31,224 nt of DNA from Candidatus Neomicrothrix sp. UBA4542. Lineage in GTDB: Bacteria > Actinomycetota > Acidimicrobiia > Acidimicrobiales > Poriferisodalaceae. How positions within the stretch are numbered: the first letter of the stretch is position 1; each line of letters starts with the position of its first letter. The translations under genes were made by a program, and so were the position numbers. Where the stretch lies: NCBI GenBank assembly GCA_002388005.1, contig DGLO01000089.1:12797-44020 (forward strand), given 5' to 3'. Positions 1 through 7,448 of the stretch are shown here, piece by piece. Below the pieces are notes generated by a model. The model had not been told where the DNA came from and did no database searches. It worked only from the letters and a program-made list of their open reading frames with translations.

Positions 1-410
1 GAGGCGGAACGGCGCGCCAATTCGTGTTCGAATAGTCGGCCGAGTAGCTGAAGAGCTACGTCTTTGAAGGAGAATGTGGGGCCCCAATGCAGTTCAACGA
101 GGTGGTGATCCGTTTTGCCTTCAGAGGGGACGGAGGTGAGGGGCACCACGTCTGAGTGTCGAAAGGTCGAGTAGGCCTCCTCGACCATTCGGCCCAAGAT
201 TTCTTCGTCTATCGATGGCGTGACGAATGGCGCTAGCACACGTGTCGCAACTTCTGTATAGGGCAGGTCGGCAAATGTTCGTAGATCCGCGGGATCTATG
301 GTGGGTAGCTCCACCGGAATATAAAGCCCGCCGTCTTCGGCTAGCCCTGCAAGTAGCACGTCACCGAACTCAAGAATCGGTGCTTTACCGCGGGTGCTTT
401 GGTACTTCAC
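1..410 (-). CDS. thrC: Threonine synthase, N-terminal part (runs off the window)
   Basis: PLP enzyme converting O-phosphohomoserine to threonine, the last step of the pathway begun by the upstream hom. Only the first 136 residues are present; the gene continues past position 1. The N-terminus (KYQSTRG, then AEDGGLYIP) and the stretch HWGPTFSFKDVALQLLGR match the family; K116 in SFKD is the expected PLP lysine. The start is GTG at 408-410, preceded by GGGAG about ten bases upstream and 22 bases after the hom stop codon, so it is probably co-transcribed with hom. In mycobacteria the order argS-lysA-hom-thrC is followed by thrB, which would lie just outside the window. Identity is firm; completeness cannot be judged. 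Confidence 0.93.
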   Translation of the reverse strand, partial: MKYQSTRGKAPILEFGDVLLAGLAEDGGLYIPVELPTIDPADLRTFADLPYTEVATRVLAPFVTPSIDEEILGRMVEEAYSTFRHSDVVPLTSVPSEGKTDHHLVELHWGPTFSFKDVALQLLGRLFEHELARRSA

Positions 411-432
411 TTTGAGAGATCTCCCGCGCCGT

Positions 433-1812
433 TTAGTCGCCGATGACCCGGATCAGTGCACCGATATCTCTGACTTCGTTGAGGTTGCGAAGATCACGAA
501 GCGTCGCTTGGACGTCGGCTTCGCGCGCTTGGTGGGTAATAAAAACCAAGTGCGCTGTCGCTTCTTGCCCCTGCTGTTCCATGGACCGAATCGATACGCC
601 GTGGTCACCGAAAACACTTGCCACCACTGCAAGTACCCCCGGCTTATCTTCGACGTCCAATTGCAGATAAAAGGCGCTGGCGGTTTCGTCTATAGGTCGG
701 ATGGTGAATTCCGACAGGGTCCCCAAATCACTGGACACACCTTGTTGAAGATTTCGTGCCGCGGAGATGACGTCGCCCAAGATTGCCGAAGCTGTGGGGC
801 CGCCTCCTGCTCCGCGCCCGTACAACATGAGGTCTCCCACTTCCGAACCTTCCAAAAAGACAGCATTGAAGCTTTCTCGGACGGCGGCGAGGGGGTGGTG
901 CTCGGGCACCATCGTCGGATGGACTCGTACTGCGACTTCCTGGCCATCGAATTCGGCTATGGCAAGGAGTTTGATGACATGACCCATGTGGGATGCCGCC
1001 GCGATGTCTGACGGCGAAATGCGGCTAATGCCTTCTTGATAGACATCTCCTGCGACCACCTTCGCCCCAAAGGCGATCGTGGCCATAATTGCGGCCTTTG
1101 CTGCCGCGTCGCTGCCTTCAACGTCCGCAGCTGGGTCCGCTTCCGCGAACCCGAGTTTCTGGGCCTCAATTAGAACGTCGGCGTATTCAGCGCCTTCCTC
1201 GGTCATTTTGGTGAGGATGAAGTTGGTCGTACCGTTAACGATTCCCATGACTCGGGTGATTCGTTCGCCAGCTAGAGATTCGCGCAGCACACGTATCAGG
1301 GGAATGCCCCCTCCAACCGCTGCTTCGAAGAAAAGATCGACACCCCCAGCAGATGCCACCTCAAACAATTCCTGGCCTACGTTTGCGACGAGTTCTTTAT
1401 TTGCCGTAATGACCGGTTTACCGGACTTCAAGGCATCGATAACTAGCTGACGAGCAGGCTCAATTCCGCCGATGGTCTCCACGACTAAATCAATGTCGGG
1501 CGAATTGACTAGCGATGCGGGGTCTCGAGTCAACCTATCGGGGGGCAGGTCTACGTCCCTGTCTGACGACAGATTCCGTACCGCCACCCTTGAGACCTCC
1601 AAGTGGACGCCGGTTCGCGCCGCGATCCGGTCGACATCACTCTGGATGAGTCTGACGAGAGCGCTACCAACCGTTCCGCAACCAAGGATCCCGACACGAA
1701 GGACTGGGTGAGAGTTCGCCTGCATGGCTTCTACGGTACTGGGCGGAGCAGCCGTTCTTTGCTTCGATTTCCTACTGATATATGGAGGTTTCAATCGACG
1801 CGAAAAAGTCAC
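433..1812 (-). CDS. hom: Homoserine dehydrogenase with C-terminal ACT domain
   Basis: NAD(P)-dependent reduction of aspartate semialdehyde to homoserine, the branch point to threonine and methionine. Residues 41-50 carry the Rossmann motif GILGCGTVGS. TANKELVA and GGGIPLI belong to the catalytic region, with NGTTNFIL following. An ACT domain (about 375-459, VEDKPGVLAVV) suggests feedback inhibition by threonine, as known for the family. The GTG start overlaps the lysA stop as GTGA, implying translational coupling, but this gives about 29 extra N-terminal residues (basic, low complexity). An ATG at 1723-1725 (MQANSHPVLRVGILG) would give a conventional N-terminus, with no clear ribosome site. 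Function is firm, start is not. Confidence 0.95.
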   Translation of the reverse strand: MTFSRRLKPPYISRKSKQRTAAPPSTVEAMQANSHPVLRVGILGCGTVGSALVRLIQSDVDRIAARTGVHLEVSRVAVRNLSSDRDVDLPPDRLTRDPASLVNSPDIDLVVETIGGIEPARQLVIDALKSGKPVITANKELVANVGQELFEVASAGGVDLFFEAAVGGGIPLIRVLRESLAGERITRVMGIVNGTTNFILTKMTEEGAEYADVLIEAQKLGFAEADPAADVEGSDAAAKAAIMATIAFGAKVVAGDVYQEGISRISPSDIAAASHMGHVIKLLAIAEFDGQEVAVRVHPTMVPEHHPLAAVRESFNAVFLEGSEVGDLMLYGRGAGGGPTASAILGDVISAARNLQQGVSSDLGTLSEFTIRPIDETASAFYLQLDVEDKPGVLAVVASVFGDHGVSIRSMEQQGQEATAHLVFITHQAREADVQATLRDLRNLNEVRDIGALIRVIGD

Positions 1813-3089
1813 TCAACGTCAAGGCTAATCAGATCTTCGACCGTCTCTCTGCGAACGACCAGCCGCGCTGAACCGTTGGACACGAACACAACCGACGGGC
1901 GCGGTATTCGGTTGTAGCTGCTGCCCATGGAGTATCCGTAGGCTCCCGTCACCGGGGTCGCTAATAGGTCACCCACCTGCACTTGTTCGGGGATGGCAGC
2001 TTCTCGAACCAGCACATCGCTTGACTCGCAGTGCTTTCCGACGATTCGAGCGAGCGCCGGACGCGGTTCGGTGACTCTCGTGGGCATAAAGGCGGTGTAA
2101 CCGCTGCCGTAGAGCATGGGCCGAGGGTTGTCACCAAAACCGCCATCGACTGCTACGTATGTTCGAATGCCGGGTAGTTCTTTGACGGTTCCGACTGAAT
2201 AAACCGTTATTGCAGCTTGCGCTGCGATCGACCGTCCGGGTTCTGCCGATACGCGTGCCCTTACCCCGAGGCGCTCACACGCGCCAGCGAGCATCTCGCC
2301 CCACGCGGCGATGGAGGGCGCTGATTCAGATTCCAGGTAGGCGACACCCAAGCCGCCCCCCACGGATAACTCTGGTAGCTCTAGCGGTTCAGAAAAGCCG
2401 ACCACAATTTCTAGCGCCCTAGCAAAACTTTCGACCTGAAACACCTGGCTTCCTATGTGATGGTGAATCCCTACAAGCTCAACGCCGGGATTCGACTTCG
2501 CGAGGCCCACCGCAGCCGTTGCTGCTTCCGAAGATAAACCAAACCCGAATTTGGAGTCATCCTGTCCCGTCGAAACAAATTCATGGGTGTGAGCTTCGAC
2601 TCCGGGGGTGACTCGCAAGAGAACCGGTACGACAACCCCGTCAATTGAATGGAGATGTCGGAGTCGGTCAAGTTCGTCGAATGAATCCACCACAACTCGG
2701 CTCACGTCGTGAGTTCGCGCTAGGGAAAGTTCAGCAAGGGATTTGTTATTCCCATGCAAAACAATGCGTTGCCCGGGTACCCCCGCCGTAATGGCTGTGT
2801 GAAGTTCGCCCTCACTTGCCACGTCAAGGTGCAATCCCTCTTCATGTACCAGGCGGGCCATGGCAAGGCAAAGAAACGCTTTGCCCGCGTATGCAACGCC
2901 GTCTCCGAATGCTTCTAAAGCCTCCCGGCAACGCGACCTCAGATGGTTTTCGTCATAGATAAAGAGCGGCGTCCCGAATTCGGCGACAATCTCGTCAACG
3001 GCTATTCCTCCGATGTGGAGTTCGCCGCGTGAACCAACTTCGGCAGAATCAGGCAGAAGAGCGAGCGGAATTGGGTCTGTTTGGGTCAT
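1809..3089 (-). CDS. lysA: Diaminopimelate decarboxylase
   Basis: PLP-dependent decarboxylation of meso-diaminopimelate to lysine, 426 residues, normal for the family. K70 in YAGKAFLC is the PLP lysine; HHIGSQ, the phosphate-binding EPGRS and the C-terminal YGYSMGSSYN are the typical fold III decarboxylase motifs. The ATG at 3087-3089 lies 10 bases after the argS stop, and the lysA stop overlaps the GTG of hom, so argS-lysA-hom-thrC reads as one transcription unit. This order is a known actinobacterial arrangement (as in Mycobacterium). Confidence 0.96.
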   Translation of the reverse strand: MTQTDPIPLALLPDSAEVGSRGELHIGGIAVDEIVAEFGTPLFIYDENHLRSRCREALEAFGDGVAYAGKAFLCLAMARLVHEEGLHLDVASEGELHTAITAGVPGQRIVLHGNNKSLAELSLARTHDVSRVVVDSFDELDRLRHLHSIDGVVVPVLLRVTPGVEAHTHEFVSTGQDDSKFGFGLSSEAATAAVGLAKSNPGVELVGIHHHIGSQVFQVESFARALEIVVGFSEPLELPELSVGGGLGVAYLESESAPSIAAWGEMLAGACERLGVRARVSAEPGRSIAAQAAITVYSVGTVKELPGIRTYVAVDGGFGDNPRPMLYGSGYTAFMPTRVTEPRPALARIVGKHCESSDVLVREAAIPEQVQVGDLLATPVTGAYGYSMGSSYNRIPRPSVVFVSNGSARLVVRRETVEDLISLDVE

Positions 3090-3099
3090 AGCATCCGCC

Positions 3100-4704
3100 T
3101 CACATTTCCTCCGGGGCTGTCAAGCCCAGTAGTTCAAGGCCTATCGAAAATCCGATCCGCGCTGACTCAACCAACCAGAGTCGCGCCTGTTGCAAGTCAG
3201 GTTCCACGTCTGACCGCAGGACAGGACAATCGTGATAGAAGCCGTGAAACGCTGCCGCAAATTCGCGGATCCAGGTGGAGATTTTGTGGGGAGAGCGATC
3301 GCGCGCTGCTATCTCCACCGTTTCCGGCAGCGAAGACAGAGCGCGCAAGAGTTCGAGTTCTCGGTGGTGCGTCAGCAGGGCCAGGCCGGTTTCGTTGAAT
3401 GTGCTGCGAGTGACGCCCCGATTGTTTGCTTCGCGTCCGACTGAAGCGATGCGTGCGTAGGCGTACTGCACGTAATAAACAGGATTCTCGTTGGCTTGGC
3501 TCGAGAGCATGTCGAGGTCGATGGTTTGGCGAGTATCGATCGACTGCAGGAGGTAAGCGAATCGAGCGACGTCGGGTCCTACGGCCTCTATGAGGTCCCG
3601 AACTTCAACCATTGTGCCCGTTCGTTTCGAAAGCTTGATTTCCTTGCCGCTTCGAACCAACGTCACGTTTTGGCCAATTATGGCCTCATAAGATGAAGCT
3701 TGGTGTCCGAGCATTTGGAGAGCGGCTGACATTCGAGGAACGTACCCGTGATGATCTGCGCCCAGAACGTCGATGACAAGGTTTCCACGTTCGAATTTCT
3801 GATTGTGATAGGCGATATCGGGCACGAAGTATGTGGGTTCGCCGTCGCTCTTCAATAAGACGCGGTCTTTTTCGTCACCGAAGTCCGATGTTCGAAGCCA
3901 CGTGGCGCCTTCATGTTCGTCTACCCATCCGCCCGCTCTCAAGGCGTCGATGGTGCTTTCCATAGCGCCCGAGTCGACTAAGGCCTTTTCGCTCGCCCAA
4001 TGGTCGAACGTCACATTCATTGATGCGAGAGATTGCTGCACTTCGGCCAGAGCCCTCTCGCATCCCCATGCGACGGGATTGGCATCGTCGGGCATCTCCG
4101 ACGCCCATTCAGCAACATATTCTCCTGCATACCCGTCTTCGGGAAGGTCAGTTCCGTCTCTGTGCGCGAGGAGCGAGTCACCAAATAGCTCGGTCTGGAG
4201 ACCGCGATCATTGACGTAGTACTCGGTGAAAGTTTGATACCCGCAACGCCTGAATATACGCGCGAGGCTGTCTCCATAGGCTCCCCAACGGCCGCCGCCA
4301 GCGTGCAGGGGGCCTGTGGGATTCGCTGAAACGAACTCAAGGTTGATCGATTGACCATCCCCGATTGTTGATCGGGCGTATCCGTCCTCACCCTGAGAAA
4401 TAACCTCGGTCAACACATCGTGTAGCCACTGCGGGGAGAGGTGAAAGTTAACGAATCCGGGCCCAGCAACTTCCGCTCTCTGGATCTGGTCAACCGAAGT
4501 GGATTCGAGAACCGTTAGAAGTTCCGCTGCCAGTTCGCGGGGATTCCGGCCTGCTTGTTTCGACATGACCAAAGCGACATTGGAAGACCAATCCCCATGT
4601 TCTCGCTGGGCTGGTCGTTCCATGTGAATCTCCGATGGGGCGACGTCAATTCCCAGTTCGCTGAGGGCGTCCGCCAATGCTGCTGCCAAGACTTTGGTGA
4701 TCAC
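3100..4704 (-). CDS. argS: Arginyl-tRNA synthetase
   Basis: Charges tRNA-Arg with arginine. The 534-residue protein has the N-terminal ArgRS additional domain (about 1-90), then the class I catalytic core: SANPTGPLHAGGGRWGAYGD (from residue 126), where the HIGH signature is the variant HAGG, as in actinobacterial ArgRS that carry HIGG. The KMSKS loop is KLSKRTG. The C-terminal DALR-type anticodon-binding helices follow (about 410-534). It is first in the argS-lysA-hom-thrC cluster and diverges from a tRNA-Arg gene 165 bases away. The start ATG at 4702-4704 gives the usual N-terminus (MITKVLAAALADAL). Confidence 0.96.
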   Translation of the reverse strand: MITKVLAAALADALSELGIDVAPSEIHMERPAQREHGDWSSNVALVMSKQAGRNPRELAAELLTVLESTSVDQIQRAEVAGPGFVNFHLSPQWLHDVLTEVISQGEDGYARSTIGDGQSINLEFVSANPTGPLHAGGGRWGAYGDSLARIFRRCGYQTFTEYYVNDRGLQTELFGDSLLAHRDGTDLPEDGYAGEYVAEWASEMPDDANPVAWGCERALAEVQQSLASMNVTFDHWASEKALVDSGAMESTIDALRAGGWVDEHEGATWLRTSDFGDEKDRVLLKSDGEPTYFVPDIAYHNQKFERGNLVIDVLGADHHGYVPRMSAALQMLGHQASSYEAIIGQNVTLVRSGKEIKLSKRTGTMVEVRDLIEAVGPDVARFAYLLQSIDTRQTIDLDMLSSQANENPVYYVQYAYARIASVGREANNRGVTRSTFNETGLALLTHHRELELLRALSSLPETVEIAARDRSPHKISTWIREFAAAFHGFYHDCPVLRSDVEPDLQQARLWLVESARIGFSIGLELLGLTAPEEM

Positions 4705-4869
4705 CAGCTTTGCTCCCTACAGGTCTGCCTTGAATCCCCGGGTTGGCTGCCAGGGGAACATCACTCGACTGTACCGCTGAGACCAGCCAACCTTGAAGCG
4801 ACTTATGCTCGGTCCGTAACGGCGTCCTGTTATGGAGGCTTCTTCGAAAAGCGGTACATTCGCTACCCC
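4705..4869. promoter_or_regulatory. Divergent argS / tRNA-Arg intergenic region
   Basis: 165 bases between the argS start and the tRNA-Arg 5' end, so it should contain promoters for both. On the plus strand TACATT at 4855-4860 is a fair -10 hexamer, ten bases before the mature tRNA; no convincing -35 is seen at the right distance. On the minus strand TTCAAG and TACAGT are separated by 18 bases and could serve argS. Both are weak matches and are inference only. Confidence 0.35.
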
Positions 4870-4941
4870 GCCCTCGTAGCTCAGGGGATAGAGCAGTGGC
4901 CTCCGGAGCCATGAGCGCAGGTTCGAATCCTGCCGAGGGCG
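4870..4941 (+). tRNA. tRNA-Arg (anticodon CCG)
   Basis: A complete cloverleaf can be drawn by hand. Acceptor stem GCCCTCG/CGAGGGC (4870-4876 with 4934-4940) is fully paired. The D arm is GCTC/GAGC, the anticodon stem GTGGC/GCCAT (one G-T pair) with loop CTCCGGA, and the T arm GCAGG-TTCGAAT-CCTGC. The anticodon CCG at 4903-4905 reads CGG (arginine). The discriminator is G4941; no CCA is encoded. The variable loop is four bases. It lies divergent from argS, the gene for its own synthetase. Confidence 0.95.
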
Positions 4942-5019
4942 CAAAACGACGCTGAAACCAGCCGGTGCCCGCATGACACCATCCTAAGAGACGCATTGAT
5001 GGCCGTGACCGGATCTTCT

Positions 5020-5037
5020 CGACTGTGATCACAGTCG
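5020..5037. promoter_or_regulatory. Perfect 18-bp palindrome, candidate operator
   Basis: CGACTGTGATCACAGTCG is its own reverse complement over 18 bases. It sits in the 163-base gap between tRNA-Arg and the end of the convergent PPOX gene. It could be a dimeric regulator site (the core TGTGATCACA has CRP/FNR-like half sites without the usual spacer). It could also be the stem of a terminator for the tRNA, but the nearest T run (5050-5055) is about a dozen bases downstream, which is poor for intrinsic termination. A related ACTGTGATCAGT occurs at 18916-18927. Confidence 0.45.
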
Positions 5038-5104
5038 CACTCGATTCCTCTTTTTCGGCCGTTGGTGATGGTCGGCTGCCAATCCGTTGTTCCGAATAGC
5101 TGAT

Positions 5105-5515
5105 TTACGCCTTCCAGCCCGTTAGTTCGGTTCGGTCGATGATGATCGCCGCGCCCTTAGGTCGAGTCTTCGCGTATTGGTTGTAGCGATCGGCCAGTAG
5201 GTCTAGCGCTCGTTCGTATTCACTACCGGTTTGATGAACTTTCGCGCGGCCCCGGACGCGAACCCACCACAGACGGTTCCAATCTTGGTCATCGTAATGA
5301 TCAACTAATAGCGTGACTTCGGGAAATTGGCTTATGTTGTCTAACCGCTTCAGTTCGGTAGTCGACTTCCGCTTGTGATCTATGGCTGTCACAACGACTT
5401 GTTCATCGAAAGCGAAGGTGATTGGCACCAAATCAACTCGGCCGTCGGCGCGGATGGTGGCCAAGGTCGCTACGCGTGCATGGTCGAGTAGTTCCAAGAG
5501 TTCAGATTCGTTCAT
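5105..5515 (-). CDS. PPOX-class F420-dependent oxidoreductase (Rv0121 / TIGR03668-like)
   Basis: Small split-beta-barrel flavin/deazaflavin protein, 136 residues, the usual size. The pattern ARVATLATIRADGRVDLVPI, the lysine-rich DHKRKSTTELKR and the highly typical LLVDHYDDQDWNRLWWVRVRG match the actinobacterial Rv0121 family, in which F420 rather than FMN is the expected cofactor. The substrate is unknown. The start ATG (5513-5515) is preceded by GAGGA five bases upstream. It is convergent with the tRNA and divergent from the FrhB-like gene at 5666, another candidate F420 enzyme. F420 use is inferred from the family, not shown by a unique residue. Confidence 0.85.
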   Translation of the reverse strand: MNESELLELLDHARVATLATIRADGRVDLVPITFAFDEQVVVTAIDHKRKSTTELKRLDNISQFPEVTLLVDHYDDQDWNRLWWVRVRGRAKVHQTGSEYERALDLLADRYNQYAKTRPKGAAIIIDRTELTGWKA

Positions 5516-5653
5516 TAGTCCTCGGGGGTGTGCCTACCCCGTCGAAGCTAGCGACGGCGGTAACGCGGTGGGTCAGACTAGCCGGCGCTTCGGGTTTGCC
5601 CAACCGGATCCCCTAAGAAGCCCTTCAGACGCATGATGGCTTCGCTCGCGATC

Positions 5654-5659
5654 TAGTCT
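5654..5659 (+). promoter_or_regulatory. Possible -10 element for a leaderless FrhB-like mRNA
   Basis: TAGTCT lies six bases before the ATG at 5666, and no Shine-Dalgarno sequence precedes that ATG. This spacing would start transcription at or next to the start codon, a leaderless arrangement common in actinobacteria. No clear -35 is seen. The rest of the 150-base divergent gap (5516-5665) shows only short GC-rich inverted repeats. Confidence 0.35.
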
Positions 5660-5665
5660 CTTGGT

Positions 5666-6835
5666 ATGGCTCTGACCGAAAGCGGCACAGAAGCACCAAA
5701 AAAAGAACGTTGGTTATTTCAATGGAAAGAGCTTCATGAAGAAGTAATCACGTCTGGGTTATGTACCGGTTGCGCTGGTTGCGTGATCAGCTGCCCGCAT
5801 GACGTGATCGGCTATGACCACGTGCAAGGCGGCTTCAAGCCGTTCCACATCGAGGAAGAGTTAGGACCCGACAACTGCGGACATGGAGAGAAAGGCTGCA
5901 CGAGTTGTACAAGGGCGTGCCCGCGGTTTCGAACGTGGGAGGACGATGCGGATGAGTTTTTGTTTGACCGGACTCGCACACCGGACGAACCGTCGGGGAT
6001 GTACAAAGACATCATCCTTACTAGAGCCTCAGATGACTTCATTCACGAAGTGGGCCAAGACGGCGGTCTTGTGTCAGCGATTCTGATTTGGGCGTTGGAC
6101 AACGGTTATATCGACGCGGCTCTCACCTCATATGTCGGTGAGGGCGAGGGATCTCAGTGGACCGCCTCGCCGGGGGTTGCCTTTAACCGAGATGACGTCA
6201 TCAGAGGCGCCGGTAGTCGATACACCTATTCGGCGAACACTTTGGCATATACCGACGCGATCGAAGCGGGAGCCAAGAAGATCGCTCTCGTCGGAATGAG
6301 TTGCCAAAGCTCAATAGTGCCGGTTGCCAAATACCGAAAGATAGGGAAAGTCGGTAACAGGTTCGCTCTCAACATAGGCCTTCTCTGTTCGAAGTCTTTT
6401 GACGAAGCGATCTTCGAGGAGTTGTTTGAACAAAAATATGGGCTTGATCGTCACACGATAAAGAAGACGAATATCAAAGGCGTTTTTCAGATCTGGACTC
6501 ACGATGGTGGCTACTACGAAATCAACCTTAAGGAATGTCATGCCTGGACCCGAGAGGGATGCAACTATTGCCCGGATTTCGCTGCGGAACACGCAGATAT
6601 CTCCACTGGGGGTATCGGGAAGTACAGCGATTGGACGTTAACAATCGTGCGAACTCCACTCGGTCGCGAAATCATCATGAAGATGCTCGAGGGTGGTTAT
6701 TTGATTGGGAGACCCGGGGATGACGATCCTGCGGCAATCGACCTGATGCACAAGTTGAGTCAAAAGTCTCGCGCTCGATGGCCTGAGTTTGCCTGGAACA
6801 AGCCGGCGTTGTTACCCGCGCCAGTTCGAAAATAG
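5666..6835 (+). CDS. F420 hydrogenase/dehydrogenase beta-subunit (FrhB)-like Fe-S flavoprotein
   Basis: 389-residue soluble iron-sulfur protein. The N-terminus has two [4Fe-4S] sets: C33-x2-C36-x2-C39-x3-C43-P, and C71, C78, C81, C85-P. The FrhB/FdhB N and C domains follow: QDGGLVSAIL (131-140) for flavin/F420 binding, MSCQSS around C213, GLLCSK around C241, and a C-terminal C291/C299/C302 set followed by HADISTGG. Known relatives pass electrons between F420 and ferredoxin-like clusters via FAD (FrhB, FpoF, FdhB, chlorophyll reductase). No hydrogenase or formate dehydrogenase subunit is nearby, so the likely role is a stand-alone ferredoxin:F420 or F420-dependent reductase; the substrate is unknown. 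Confidence 0.85.
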   Translation: MALTESGTEAPKKERWLFQWKELHEEVITSGLCTGCAGCVISCPHDVIGYDHVQGGFKPFHIEEELGPDNCGHGEKGCTSCTRACPRFRTWEDDADEFLFDRTRTPDEPSGMYKDIILTRASDDFIHEVGQDGGLVSAILIWALDNGYIDAALTSYVGEGEGSQWTASPGVAFNRDDVIRGAGSRYTYSANTLAYTDAIEAGAKKIALVGMSCQSSIVPVAKYRKIGKVGNRFALNIGLLCSKSFDEAIFEELFEQKYGLDRHTIKKTNIKGVFQIWTHDGGYYEINLKECHAWTREGCNYCPDFAAEHADISTGGIGKYSDWTLTIVRTPLGREIIMKMLEGGYLIGRPGDDDPAAIDLMHKLSQKSRARWPEFAWNKPALLPAPVRK

Positions 6836-6860
6836 CGCTGACCGAAACATCTGATCCTAA

Positions 6861-7439
6861 TCAAAGGCACGTGTTGATCAGGTCGACCATGTTCGGGCGT
6901 AGATTGGTCGTTCCCAAGAATTCCGATATTCGACTTTCGGGGATCACGTCCGCCGCGCGCGAAACCGAACAACGACACAATCGGTCTAGACGATCTGAGT
7001 CATGACTGCACGCAGACAAGTAGAGCTCCTTGGTTGCAGACGACCACTCCGCGGGTCGATCAGCGCCTCGACATTGGACTAGTAGTCCCGCGAGTTCGGG
7101 CGGAAATTCGTTGAACGCGCCCATCCGATCCTCGACTCCTGTGATGTCGCCGACATCGACTTCGTCAACCAGTAGTTCGTAGGCGCAATGGCACGGTCCA
7201 ACCAGACCTGAATCCGAGATGCACGAATCTAGAAACGCAACCGTGGTTCCGATATCGAGCGAATGGTCACCCAGTGGAACCGCATCATCCACAGCAAGGG
7301 TCCCCGGGTTGTCGAACGAAACTGCAGCCTGTTCCTCGGGAGCGGGCCCCGAGTTTTGACAGGAGCACGTGGTAACCACAACGAGGCCAACGAGGATCGT
7401 GCGTCGGAAAAGTTCTCGAAGCGTTGTAGGGGCAGTCAC
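6861..7439 (-). CDS. Putative lipoprotein with a duplicated four-cysteine module
   Basis: Unrecognised 192-residue secreted protein. Residues 14-24 are a hydrophobic signal segment ending in VTTC-S-C, so C25 (or C27) is a plausible lipidation cysteine. The mature part contains two related units. Unit 1 has C73, C83, C85 and C123 in FLDSC...DS...CHC...VQC; unit 2 has C144, C155, C157 and C191 in YLSAC...DS...CRC...NTC. Spacings are C-9-C-1-C-37-C and C-10-C-1-C-33-C. Each unit looks helical and probably holds two disulfides or a metal or cluster site. The GTG start follows the udgB stop by nine bases, so it is probably co-transcribed with udgB. No function is assigned. Confidence 0.75.
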   Translation of the reverse strand: MTAPTTLRELFRRTILVGLVVVTTCSCQNSGPAPEEQAAVSFDNPGTLAVDDAVPLGDHSLDIGTTVAFLDSCISDSGLVGPCHCAYELLVDEVDVGDITGVEDRMGAFNEFPPELAGLLVQCRGADRPAEWSSATKELYLSACSHDSDRLDRLCRCSVSRAADVIPESRISEFLGTTNLRPNMVDLINTCL

Positions 7440-7448
7440 GATCGAAGA

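Noticed and set aside
394..1011. 205-codon open frame on plus
   Set aside because: It is antisense to hom, whose protein is clearly conserved; the translation has no domain-like features.
3100..4704. ArgRS with a degenerate HIGH motif (HAGG) as a possible pseudo-synthetase
   Set aside because: Actinobacterial ArgRS commonly have HIGG at this place and the KMSK-like loop is intact, so it should be active.
5020..5055. Intrinsic terminator of the tRNA-Arg
   Set aside because: The T run is about a dozen bases beyond the stem, too far for a typical terminator; kept instead as a candidate operator.
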